Shown: piece by piece, positions 18,650 to 27,900 of the stretch
Numbering within the stretch: the stretch's first letter is position 1
Layout of the letters: every line of letters starts with the position of its first letter
Assembly: GCA_031580995.1 (NCBI GenBank)
Contig: JAVLCC010000005.1
Span: 1-64,000, forward strand
DNA from: CAJXVY01 sp031580995
Lineage (GTDB): Bacteria > Actinomycetota > Actinomycetes > Actinomycetales > Microbacteriaceae
Length of the DNA stretch: 64,000 bases
Direction of reading: 5' to 3'
Program-made: the position numbers and the translations under genes
Notes under the pieces: model-generated
Told to the model about the DNA's origin: nothing
The model's input: the letters and a program-made list of their open reading frames with translations, nothing else
The model's database searches: none

Positions 18650-20217
18650 TCCTGCTCAATCCTTGGAAATAGGCTTTCAAGCTTTGCAAACTCAATTCCT
18701 GCTGGCAATCCACCCCACTGAGCAGCATCGGCAATTGTTTGCTCTGAAAGGTCTTTGCCTGGCCAGATGCTTGCAAACAGCTTCGCGGTGGCCTTTGGCA
18801 TGATTGGTGCCAACAGCACCGAAAGGATTCTCAAACCCTCAGCCGATGAAAACAAAATTGTCGCCAAACGGTCTTTTTGAGCATCATCCTTGGCAACCTT
18901 CCACGGCTCCTGCTGGGTGATGTAGTTATTCAGCTCATCAACCAGTGTCCAACTGGCAGCAATTGCCTCGTGAATTGCTCCGCGATCCATTGCCCTGTCG
19001 GCATTTAACGCTGCTGCCTGAGCGATGGCAATTAGCTGCTTTTCGGGCTCTGTGTAATCAGTGGCTGCGGGCAATTTGGATTCGAAGTATTTATCAACCA
19101 TGCTCACAACACGACTGGCGAGGTTTCCAAAACCATTGGCAAGCTCCGCTTGATATCTGGCTGAAAGGTCTTCCCAACTGAATGAACCATCAGATCCAAA
19201 AGAGATTGCCCTCATGAAGTAATAGCGGAAGGCATCGGAACCAAACACGTCTGTTATTTGCTCCGGGGCAATTCCTGTGAGTTTGGATTTACTCATCTTT
19301 TCGCCACCAACCAACAACCAGCCGTGACCAAATATTTGCTTGGGGGGTTCTAAACCGGCAGCCATCAGCATCGCCGGCCAAATAACAGCGTGGAATCTCA
19401 AGATGTCTTTTCCAACCACCTGCACATCAGCTGGCCAATAGCGATCTAATAAGGCTTCGTCATCTCCATAACCGAGTGCTGTTATGTAATTCAATAAAGC
19501 ATCGAACCAAACATAGGTAACGTGTGAATCATCCCAGGGAATATCAACTCCCCAGTCAAATTTCTCTTTTGAGCGAGAGATTGAAAGATCCTCAAGACCT
19601 CTTGAGACAAAAGAAACAACTTCGTTTTTAGCACTCTCCGGCTGCACAAAATCAGCCTGTGATTTATAAAGATCTAAAAGTGGTTTCTGAAATTCGCTGA
19701 GCTTGAAAAAATAGTTGGTCTCATTCAGGGTCTCAACTGGTTTTGAGTGAATGGCACAGACTTTGGTCCCTGCATACTCGCCTTCGCCATCGACTAAATC
19801 GCTGTCCGCTTTATATTCTTCACACCCCACGCAGTAGTTTCCCTGGTAGCTTCCCTGATAGATAAATCCATCGTCATAAAGCTTCTGCAGAAACTTCTGA
19901 ACTGCGAGTTTGTGTCTTTCCTCAGTGGTTCTAATGAAGTCTTGATTGTCGATGTCAATTGTTTCCAAAAGCGGAAGCCAAGAGCCATTGACCAGGTTGT
20001 CGGTCCACTCTTGAGCCTCAGTTTGATTGGCTATCGCAGTTCTTAGAACTTTCTCTCCGTGCTCGTCAGTTCCTGTCAGCAAGTATGCATCTTGACCGCG
20101 CTGGCGGTGCCATCTGGTGAGCACATCAGCTGCCACTTCTGTGTAGGCGTGACCGATGTGCGGAGCATCATTCACATAGAAAATGGGCGTGGTTGCATAA
20201 AAGGTTTTTTCTGACAC
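18646..20217 (-). CDS. metG: Methionine--tRNA ligase
   Basis: A 523-residue class I synthetase charging elongator and initiator tRNA-Met. The N-terminus FYATTPIFYVNDAPHIGHAY holds the HIGH motif, and GEKMSKSKL is the KMSKS loop. One zinc-knuckle half is seen as CVGCEEY and CAIH. There is no C-terminal dimerization domain, as in many actinobacteria. The frame is open upstream to 20289 within rsmI, but homology starts at the GTG at 20217, eleven bases after the rsmI stop. It heads the metG-tatD-rsmA-ispE run. Confidence 0.96.
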   Translation of the reverse strand: MSEKTFYATTPIFYVNDAPHIGHAYTEVAADVLTRWHRQRGQDAYLLTGTDEHGEKVLRTAIANQTEAQEWTDNLVNGSWLPLLETIDIDNQDFIRTTEERHKLAVQKFLQKLYDDGFIYQGSYQGNYCVGCEEYKADSDLVDGEGEYAGTKVCAIHSKPVETLNETNYFFKLSEFQKPLLDLYKSQADFVQPESAKNEVVSFVSRGLEDLSISRSKEKFDWGVDIPWDDSHVTYVWFDALLNYITALGYGDDEALLDRYWPADVQVVGKDILRFHAVIWPAMLMAAGLEPPKQIFGHGWLLVGGEKMSKSKLTGIAPEQITDVFGSDAFRYYFMRAISFGSDGSFSWEDLSARYQAELANGFGNLASRVVSMVDKYFESKLPAATDYTEPEKQLIAIAQAAALNADRAMDRGAIHEAIAASWTLVDELNNYITQQEPWKVAKDDAQKDRLATILFSSAEGLRILSVLLAPIMPKATAKLFASIWPGKDLSEQTIADAAQWGGLPAGIEFAKLESLFPRIEQE

Positions 20218-20227
20218 GAGCCCAATC

Positions 20228-21043
20228 TTACTTTTTCTCAGCCAATGCCCGTTGATAAAGCTCACGCTTTGATCCGCCGAAGTTTTCACTGACCTCGTTT
20301 GAGGCCTGCTTCAACCCCATTCCAGACTCAACAAGCTGTAACACTTTTCCAACCAAAAACTCATAATCTAACTCTTTGGATTGATTACCAGAGATCACCA
20401 GTACCATTTCTCCTCTTGGGTTTTTGGCAATCTCTTCAGAGATTTCACTGAGTGTTCCAGTGATTGTCTCTTCAAACATTTTCGTGAGCTCTCTGGAAAC
20501 ACTTGCCTGCCTGTCTCCCAAAACTTCAATTGCTGCCTCTAGTGAATCAACCATCCTTGCAGCGGTTTCAAAAAACACCATTGTTCGCAATTCTTCTGTC
20601 AAAGATTCAAAAAACTCTTTTTTCTCAGCGAGTTTTTTAGGGATAAAACCTTCAAAGCAAAACCTGTCGGTTGGCAATCCGCTGACAGCCAATGCCGACA
20701 ACACAGCACTTGGTCCCGCAATGCTAATCACCTCAACCTCTTGGTTGTGACACTCCCTGACCAGGTTGAAACCGGGGTCAGAGATTGTTGGCATTCCAGC
20801 ATCACTAACCAAAACCACCTTCATGGTTTTTGCCTGCTGAGCTATGCGTTGAACCTGCTCACGTTCATTGGTGTCATTCAGAGAAATCACCTTGGCTTTT
20901 AATTTCACACCAATTCCGCTTGCCAATTGCTTTAGTTTTCTGGTGTCCTCGGCTGCAATTAGATCCGCTTCAGTCAAAGTGGTTCTGAGTCTGTCTGAAG
21001 CATCACTAAGATTGCCTATTGGGGTTGCAGTGACGAAAAGCAT
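20228..21043 (-). CDS. rsmI: 16S rRNA (cytidine(1402)-2'-O)-methyltransferase
   Basis: A 271-residue tetrapyrrole-methylase-fold enzyme that 2'-O-methylates C1402 in the ribosomal P site using SAM. The N-terminus LFVTATPIGNLSDASDR, the AAEDTRKLKQL segment, LVSDAGMPTISDPGFNLV and IAGPSAVLSALAVSGLPTDR are all diagnostic. It lies immediately upstream of metG and divergent from an MFS gene across a 40-bp gap that must hold both promoters. Length is normal. Confidence 0.95.
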   Translation of the reverse strand: MLFVTATPIGNLSDASDRLRTTLTEADLIAAEDTRKLKQLASGIGVKLKAKVISLNDTNEREQVQRIAQQAKTMKVVLVSDAGMPTISDPGFNLVRECHNQEVEVISIAGPSAVLSALAVSGLPTDRFCFEGFIPKKLAEKKEFFESLTEELRTMVFFETAARMVDSLEAAIEVLGDRQASVSRELTKMFEETITGTLSEISEEIAKNPRGEMVLVISGNQSKELDYEFLVGKVLQLVESGMGLKQASNEVSENFGGSKRELYQRALAEKK

Positions 21044-21083
21044 GAACCAAGCTTAGGTCCCCCGCTAGTGTCACGAGGTTTGA

Positions 21084-22325
21084 TTGAAAGGCTTCAGCGC
21101 TCTACTAAAAGTTCCAGGTGTTCTAAGAATCGTTCTCTCGCAGTTATACGCGAGACTTCCCGGAGGCATGCTTAGCCTCGGGCTCATAATTTATGTTGAA
21201 AGAATCACAGAGTCTTATGCGATTGCGGGTATAACCGTTGGTGCTGCAACACTAGGAATCAGTGTCGCCCAACCCGCTCTCTCTAGGTGGATGGCTGTTT
21301 TTGGCATTCGGATGGTTTTGGGATTAACCAGTTTTCTAAACGTGGTGATTGTGATTTCCATGGCCTTTGTTCCGCCAGAGCCTGCCTGGTTAGTCTTTTT
21401 GGGATTAATGATTGGACTCACCCAACCACCGATTCAAACAGCCGCTAGAACCATCTATCCGCAAATGACTCCCAAAAAATTACTCGGAAGATTATTTAGC
21501 TTAGATGCCACAGCGCAAGAAATTATCTGGGTGGTGGGGCCTGTGGTGATCACCCTGATTGCTGCCCAGTTTGGCTCACTGCCGATTTTGATAACCATTG
21601 CAACCATTCAGGCGACTGGTTCGATTTGGTTTATTTGGAATAAAGAAGTCGGCCAAACCAAGATTCCAAGAACCACCGATGCCTATGGAAAGGTTTTGAA
21701 AAACCGGGTTGTGTCAATCATGACCTTCATGGGGCTCTTATTCATCGGTTCTTTTGCAGGTCTGGAAGTTGGATCGGTGGCAATGTTTGATGAGGCCATT
21801 GCAGGGCTACTGATTGCTGTTTTCTCAGTCGGGAGTGTTTTGGGTGGTGTGTTCATTGGTGGCAGGGCAAATTCAAAATATTCACTGAGTCTTCTGATTG
21901 GGCTTGTGCTAGTTGGTTTCTCAATGGTGTTGATAGCCCCAGATAATGCCTACTGGGTTGGTCTATCGCTGTTCATTGCAGGAATCGGTGTTGCACCAAC
22001 GCTTGGCATCATGGCACTGACAATTTCAGGTGGAACAAAACCCAATGAAATAGCGGAAGCCTATGGTTGGCAAACAACCGGGCAGTTAGTTGGAATCAGT
22101 ATTGGAAGTGCGCTAGCGGGAATTGCCGTTGACATCATCGGCCCGGTGGCAGCGTTTGCAGTGAGTGTGTTTTTTGGAATTGGAACACTAATGGCTGCAT
22201 TGCTCGCCATTCGCTACCTGCCAACACCGAGTGATATCACCTCACCAGAGACTGGGCCGATTGCTGTCGTTGAGCAATCGGGAAGTGAAACCGACAACAA
22301 CGACTTGAATAATCCCAGGGAGTGA
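21084..22325 (+). CDS. MFS transporter
   Basis: A 413-residue integral membrane protein with about 12 transmembrane helices in two six-helix halves and a charged, probably cytoplasmic C-terminal tail (about residues 385-413). The N-terminal RLPGGMLSLGLIIYVER and a helix-2/3 loop SRWMAVFGIRMVLG resemble the motif A region of drug-efflux type MFS proteins. The substrate is unknown. A TTG start at 21084 is preceded by GAGG. The stop TGA overlaps the ribosome binding region of the following epimerase gene, so the two are likely co-transcribed. Confidence 0.88.
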   Translation: MKGFSALLKVPGVLRIVLSQLYARLPGGMLSLGLIIYVERITESYAIAGITVGAATLGISVAQPALSRWMAVFGIRMVLGLTSFLNVVIVISMAFVPPEPAWLVFLGLMIGLTQPPIQTAARTIYPQMTPKKLLGRLFSLDATAQEIIWVVGPVVITLIAAQFGSLPILITIATIQATGSIWFIWNKEVGQTKIPRTTDAYGKVLKNRVVSIMTFMGLLFIGSFAGLEVGSVAMFDEAIAGLLIAVFSVGSVLGGVFIGGRANSKYSLSLLIGLVLVGFSMVLIAPDNAYWVGLSLFIAGIGVAPTLGIMALTISGGTKPNEIAEAYGWQTTGQLVGISIGSALAGIAVDIIGPVAAFAVSVFFGIGTLMAALLAIRYLPTPSDITSPETGPIAVVEQSGSETDNNDLNNPRE

Positions 22326-22327
22326 TT

Positions 22328-23221
22328 ATGAAGGTATTGATATCAGGAGCCAGTGGTCTAGTCGGGACTGAGCTAAAAAAACAACTTGAGGCAAGAGGCG
22401 ATACAGCTTTGAGTCTTGTCAGAAGAAAGCCCACTAAGGACAACGAAGTTGAGTTTTATCCCGAGAAAGGCTTTATCCAAGAGGGCATCATGGAGGATGT
22501 TGATGCAGTTGTGAATTTGGGTGGGGCTCCAACGGGTCGAGTCCCATGGGGCAAAAATTACAAAAAAGAATTAATTGATTCAAGACTAAAAACAACTAAG
22601 ACCCTGGTTGATGCAATCAATTCAGCAAAAAAGCCACCGGAGGTATTAGTTTCTGGTTCCGCTGAGGGAATCTATGGTGATCGCGGTGATGAATTGCTGA
22701 GTGAAGAAAGTGGCAAAGGAGAGGGCTTTCTATCTGATCTCGCCTACGAGTGGGAAGAAGAAGCCAAAAAGGCTAATAACCGCGTGGTGCTGATTCGAAC
22801 CACACTGGTGATGAGCCAAAAAGGTGGAGCGCTTGGAAGATTGATTCCACTAATCAAAGCCTTTATTGGAGGACCGTTTGGAACTGGTAAGCAGTGGCAA
22901 GCATGGATCTCAGTGGTGGATGAGGCAAGAGCAATCATTCATCTGATTGAGAATAAAAAAACAGAAGGTGCTTATAACTTGGCAGCCCCCCAACACGCCA
23001 CCACAGCAGATCTAATCAAGGCAGTCGCCAAGGCATTTAATCGTCCCTCCTGGCTAAGAGTTCCAGGCTGGGCGATGAAGTTATTGCTTGGTGAGGCTGC
23101 CGAGGAATTGTTGCTTGGTAGCAAAAAAATGTCCGCTGATAAATTGCTAGCAACAGGATTTGAATTCAGTCATCCTGATTTGGAATCTGCATCCAATTAC
23201 GTTGCTGGGAAAACTAGCTAA
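22328..23221 (+). CDS. TIGR01777 family SDR epimerase/cell-division inhibitor SulA-like
   Basis: A 297-residue extended short-chain dehydrogenase of the TIGR01777 (YfcH) group. The N-terminal Rossmann motif GASGLVGTEL binds NAD(P). VNLGGAPTGRVPWGKNYK and VSGSAEGIYGDRGDELLSEE are typical, as is the terminal DUF1731-like region with RVPGWAMKLLLGEAAEELL. The physiological substrate is unknown. The ATG at 22328 has AGGGAG five bases upstream; a GTG six bases earlier is less likely. It runs 8 bp past the stop of the convergent gene on the other strand. Confidence 0.9.
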   Translation: MKVLISGASGLVGTELKKQLEARGDTALSLVRRKPTKDNEVEFYPEKGFIQEGIMEDVDAVVNLGGAPTGRVPWGKNYKKELIDSRLKTTKTLVDAINSAKKPPEVLVSGSAEGIYGDRGDELLSEESGKGEGFLSDLAYEWEEEAKKANNRVVLIRTTLVMSQKGGALGRLIPLIKAFIGGPFGTGKQWQAWISVVDEARAIIHLIENKKTEGAYNLAAPQHATTADLIKAVAKAFNRPSWLRVPGWAMKLLLGEAAEELLLGSKKMSADKLLATGFEFSHPDLESASNYVAGKTS

Positions 23222-23765
23222 CTCGACGCCTTTTCATAATTTCGTCAATTGATGATTTTGACTTGGGCATCTCAATGACATTCTCCGTTGATGCTGGTTT
23301 TGGCTCGGGTTTTTCAATCAACGGTTTGGGGAGTGGGTTTGGTGTCCACCCGGCTGGTTTTTGCTGAGTCGCTTTTCTTAGCTGTGGGCGTTTCAATAGC
23401 CCCTCCAGCACAATCTCGATTTCTTTTTTTGCCTTCATCGAAAGCCCCATTGAGCCAAGGCTTAGGGCTAGGGAGAAAACACCCGCGAACAACCATGAAA
23501 ATGATGAAGCGATTGAAACGAAACTAAAAACTGCAATGAGTAAAAACACTGCAAAGAACAAAGCGGTTATTACTCGAGTTTTTTGAAGCCTGCTTAGTTG
23601 TGTGGCCAAGGAATTCGGGACTGTGTTTCGCTCTACCATTTTTGGCATGCGCCTCTCCAGCTCTACAAACTCTCTGGAGGTTGACCAACTGGGGATGAAA
23701 AACACCAGCCACAAGATAGCTATCGCCATCAGCATGACGCCACTTATTCCAGCTGGAAACTCCAT
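23214..23765 (-). CDS. Rv0996-like integral membrane protein
   Basis: A 183-residue protein of unknown function. It has a first hydrophobic helix near residues 8-26, a charged loop with LERRMPKMVERNTVPNSLA, two more helices at about 66-110, and a long polar C-terminal tail rich in Pro/Lys. The layout, helix pattern and position next to a RimJ-type acetyltransferase and 5-formyl-THF cyclo-ligase match Rv0996 of Mycobacterium (rimJ-Rv0996 neighbours); this is inference from context and pattern. The usual galU and moeA genes of that cluster are missing here. The stop overlaps the convergent epimerase gene by 8 bp. Confidence 0.72.
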   Translation of the reverse strand: MEFPAGISGVMLMAIAILWLVFFIPSWSTSREFVELERRMPKMVERNTVPNSLATQLSRLQKTRVITALFFAVFLLIAVFSFVSIASSFSWLFAGVFSLALSLGSMGLSMKAKKEIEIVLEGLLKRPQLRKATQQKPAGWTPNPLPKPLIEKPEPKPASTENVIEMPKSKSSIDEIMKRRRVS

Positions 23766-23821
23766 ACCATAAAGTTATGGCTGAAGGTTAGCTAGCCCTG
23801 TGATATCGCTCGGAGTGTTGC

Positions 23822-24397
23822 CTATCTGGAAAACTTGGTGAGTAGCCCACCTTTGGCTTCTTCTCGAGTGATTGCAAATATCTCGTGGTCTCGCCAATCA
23901 CCATCGATATGAATAAAGCGAAGCTTTGTTCCCTCATGTCGAAAACCCAGTTTCTCGACAATCCTCAGACTCGCTTTGTTTTCAGGCCGGATGGCAATTT
24001 CTGCTCGATGCAGACCCAATCTCATAAACATGTAATCAACAATCATCGCAACTGAGGCGGGGGTTATTCCCTTTCCGGCGTGTTTCTCACTGATCCAATA
24101 ACCAACTGAGCCAGAGGAAACCGATCCATACAAAATGTTGGCGACGTTTAGCTGACCAATAATTTTTCCCTGGTATTCGATGACGGCTGCAATAGCGCTA
24201 CCTTCCCTGTGCTGTCTCAGAAGGCTTCTGACCATTCCCTTGACATCCAGCTGTTTTGACCCTCCGGGGACAGTCGCTTCCCAACGCTCCAGCCAATCTC
24301 TCTCAGATTGCAAGATCTCTTCTAATTCTCGCCAATCACGCAATCTGATCGGGCGCACCGCAATATCTCCAAAAACTAGTTTGAACGAGTGCTCCAT
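23822..24397 (-). CDS. GNAT family N-acetyltransferase (RimJ/RimL type)
   Basis: A 191-residue acetyltransferase. The N-terminal RPIRLRDWRELEEIL, mid-domain VGYWISEKHAGKGITPASVA (acetyl-CoA pyrophosphate loop) and HRAEIAIRPENKASLRIVEK followed by LGFRHEGT are the classical RimJ/RimL signature. These enzymes acetylate N-termini of ribosomal or other proteins; the target here cannot be read. It is divergent from the cyclo-ligase gene with only 18 bp between starts, so both transcripts are probably leaderless or have promoters inside the other gene. Confidence 0.88.
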   Translation of the reverse strand: MEHSFKLVFGDIAVRPIRLRDWRELEEILQSERDWLERWEATVPGGSKQLDVKGMVRSLLRQHREGSAIAAVIEYQGKIIGQLNVANILYGSVSSGSVGYWISEKHAGKGITPASVAMIVDYMFMRLGLHRAEIAIRPENKASLRIVEKLGFRHEGTKLRFIHIDGDWRDHEIFAITREEAKGGLLTKFSR

Positions 24398-24409
24398 GCT
24401 GGCAAGATT
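24381..24409 (+). promoter_or_regulatory. Predicted promoter of the 5-formyl-THF cyclo-ligase gene
   Basis: A -35-like TTGAAC and a -10-like AAGATT are spaced by exactly 17 bases. The -10 ends six bases before the ATG at 24416, which implies a leaderless or nearly leaderless transcript. The -35 element lies within the first codons of the divergent acetyltransferase gene. Prediction by pattern only. Confidence 0.4.
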
Positions 24410-24415
24410 AGTAGC

Positions 24416-24943
24416 ATGTCTGCAATCGAGGACGAGAAACAGGCAATTCGAAAACAGTTATTGGCGGAGAGGCTTCAAAAACCAAGGCCTGCAGATTTCT
24501 CACTTTTCGCATTGGAGCTGTTGGAATCAACAACCGGTTTGGTTGCCAGTTACTGGTCAACCGAAACTGAACCCAGCACGGAAAAAATCAACACTCACCT
24601 AGAAAAACAAAACCGATTGGTGCTTCCAGCAATTAGTGGTTCGAGTTTGATTTGGACAATCCCCGAACGGCTTATCCCTTCAAATTTTGGAATCATGTCA
24701 CCAGTTGGAAAAGCAGTTTCTTTGGACGAAATTTCGCTGGTGCTAGCGCCCGCTCTGGCGGTTTCTGCATCGGGTAGCAGACTTGGAAAAGGTGGTGGAT
24801 ATTACGATCGAGCCCTGCAGAGCTATTCAGGGGATGTCTTTCCGCTCATTTTCGAATCAGAATTCTTAGAACACTTACCCACAGCTGATCATGACAAAAA
24901 AGTTCATGGGGTCATCACTGAAAACGGCTTGCAGGTTTTCTAG
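24416..24943 (+). CDS. 5-formyltetrahydrofolate cyclo-ligase
   Basis: A 175-residue ATP-dependent enzyme converting 5-formyl-THF (folinate) to 5,10-methenyl-THF. The signature GSRLGKGGGYYDRALQSY contains the Mg-ATP loop, and LVLAPALAVSASGSRLGKG precedes it. The N-terminal KQAIRKQLLAERL is family-like. The frame opens at 24389, but the ATG at 24416 agrees with homologous N-termini. The last codon shares CTAG with the stop of the convergent helicase-like gene. In Mycobacterium the gene occupies the same neighbourhood (Rv0992c). Confidence 0.9.
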   Translation: MSAIEDEKQAIRKQLLAERLQKPRPADFSLFALELLESTTGLVASYWSTETEPSTEKINTHLEKQNRLVLPAISGSSLIWTIPERLIPSNFGIMSPVGKAVSLDEISLVLAPALAVSASGSRLGKGGGYYDRALQSYSGDVFPLIFESEFLEHLPTADHDKKVHGVITENGLQVF

Positions 24944-27900
24944 CCCCAGTGAGGTGGCTTATTTTCTAAAAGATCTTGATCGTTACTGTCAAATAAAGAC
25001 TGGCTCGGTGTTTCTGATGCTGAGCCGATAACCCCCAGTGAATCGGCCAAGCGCTTAGCGACATTATCCGGTTCACTGAAAAGTTCAAATACATGCACCC
25101 TTCGGTATTCAAACCCATATTGTGACCAGAGCTTTCTTGCTCCTTTGAGATAAAGCCTCCAGTCACGATTCATAATTTGCCAGTCGGCATCTATTAGTGC
25201 CACCTTGTCTTTATAGACAGCCAGCATGCTGATCTCTGAGCTTGGGTTTTCAATTATTCGAACACCTCTTTTTCGCAACCTGGTTGATAAATCACTCAAA
25301 AGCGGGTCCTCGCTTTGTTTATATCCCACCGAAGTTGATTGGTGATCTAGCAGATTACGCAAATGAGCAATCTCTGCGGATTTGTTATTGGAGGGAAGAT
25401 CCTCTGAAGAGATACAGCTGATAACAGTCATTTGTTTTCTTGCAGCGGCAATCAGATTTGCAAGGTTGGTTCCACTGGCTTCACCGCTGAGGTCTCCAAA
25501 ATTGAGTTTCACTCGGCCCTCGGGGGTTAGTGCAAATCCCAAGGAGAAAATCACTCGGTCGCTAACCCGGTGATTTAGCTCTGCCAAAGAACTCACCACC
25601 AGCTGCTCTCTGCCGTGGCTTTGCATAAACTCACTCAGCTCTGGAGAGGTTTTTGACTCGCTGGCCAGGGTCTTCGCGATTCTTTCTGCATGCACCTTTG
25701 AAGCACTTGCAATTGTGAGTGACATTTCTGGATTGGACCTGGCGTGAGAGATCACCTTTTGAACCACGCCTCGAAGCTCTCCATCAGCGGATTCAGTGGC
25801 ACCTTCAATTGTCGAGGTGGCTCGATTGTCTTGCGCGATGTGAACAAATTCGAAGTTGGGCTTTTCTAGTACTTGGTTGGCAGTCAAACCCAATTGCAAC
25901 CTTTCCCCATAAAACTCTTTATTCAAATACTCCCCCAGCACCTGACCTTCGGGGCGATAGCTTCTGTTGATTTCTGTTTTTCCAAAAGAATCTGAAGCGT
26001 AATCAAAAAAGCTCTGACGGGTGGTGGAATCGGGTGAGGTTGATAAAGCGATGGTGCTGAAATCCATCGCGGATGCAATTGCTGGATCACCAAACACGAC
26101 CAACTGCTCGGCACGAGTAAGACTTGGGATTATTTCGCTAACCCCGCTACTGGCAGCGTCCATCACAATGCAAACATCAAATTTCTCTTGGTCCAGAATT
26201 CTTGAATTCAATTCCAATGGCGAGCAACCGATGACTGAACTAATTGCTGGCCAGACGGTTTCTGCTTGAGCGGCAATTGTTTTCAGAGAAGATTCTCGTT
26301 GCCTAAGCATTTGCTTGAGTCTCTCGGCATGCTCTGAATTTCCTAGAGCCAGTTTCCAATTTGTGGCTTGTTTCTGATTTATCTTTTTTGAGCCTGCATC
26401 TATTAGTTCTTGGTTGGCATTTTCATAGTCCTGCTCCAAGGACGCGATTCGAGAAGCATCAAATTCCAGAATCTTTTGGTTTTCACCCACCACTGCCTCA
26501 AAAGCTGACTGCCACCAACTGAGTTGGAATTCATTTTCCAATCGCTCACTATCCGGCTTGATATCGGTGAGCTGATTGGAAAGTTGTGTTAGCCCGGCGG
26601 ATTCAAGCTGTGCGGAAATTTCTTTTCTTTGCAAGTAACCATCGAGAATCTCTGTTTGCTGGCTCAAATCTGCAAGTTTTTTCTGCAGTGAACCAAACTC
26701 GAGCCTGCTCAGCAATTCAAAGTCCGGATCAGGGTTTAGATGTTTTTGAATACCAGTTATTCGATCTGCAACACGCTCAAACACATTTTGAACACCAGCT
26801 AAACCGGTGGGGACAGTGGGTGGAGCCTTGGTGTCTGCCAACTCATACCAAAGCTCTCTTTGTTTCTGAGCTTCAACAAGAGCGTTGTGTAGATTCCCAA
26901 CCTGAGCTGATGGCCTTAGGTAATCTTTGGCGAGTTTTTTAAACCTTCTTCTTTGAGCACCGCTCATCTCTTTGCGGTCTTTGCGATTAGATGTCGCAGT
27001 GATTAGATCTCCCAGTGGTCGGTCATAAATATCTGGATTGAACTTATCCAAGGTTTCTCTGATACCCACCAGAAGCTTCACCTGCACAGACCAGTCCTCA
27101 ACGGTGTTTGCTTTTTTGAGATTTAGATTTGAAAGATATTCTTCAAGCTGATTGATGGCCATTTGTAAATCACCATCCAGCAACTCATTCACAGCACCCA
27201 GGGCACTGTCTATCTCCTCTTGTTTTTCAAACCTTGCGCCAAACCAGGGTGTGTCATCCACTCCATAGCTAAACAGGCCAGCCTCGTTGGCTTGTTTGAG
27301 TAATTGCTTGGCATTCTCTGAATCCTTTAGTTGAACCAGTAAGTGCTCAGGGAATCTAGCGGAATTGGTGGGGGCTGAATCTTTGGAACTGAGATTGCTG
27401 AGTTGATCAATGCAGTCAATTAGTGAAACACCCAGCTGTTGATGAGGCTGATTCAATAGGTGGAAATACTGCTGCAAGCTCTCTTCGGATTCAGATAATT
27501 TTTTCTCAGTCGCTTCAAAATCCACTGGTTCCGATTTTTCAAAACGTGAGATGGAGGAAATGATATCCAGCCAACTGTTATGCGCTCTAAGCATCAATCC
27601 TTGCAAGTTTGCCTGATTGAGCCTCTCTGATAACTCATCCAAGGTCTGCCTTCTATTGGCAACAACCAAAACTCTTTTATCTTTATCAATCAGTGTGGAC
27701 AAGGTGTTCACCACAAGCTGCGTATATCCACAACCCGGTAGTGTCTCCACCACAACATCGCTACCTGCGGCAATCGATGACAAAATCTGTAGTTGATTCT
27801 GATCTGCGGGCATTGCCAGAAGCGGAAGCTCGGGTTTATTGGTTCTACCTTCAGCGGCGACTAATCTTTTTAGAAGATCAGTCTCCTCAAAACTCTTAGA

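Noticed and set aside
25719..25970. Plus-strand frame antisense to the helicase-like gene
   Set aside because: No family resemblance, ribosome binding site or promoter; a shadow of the large minus-strand gene.
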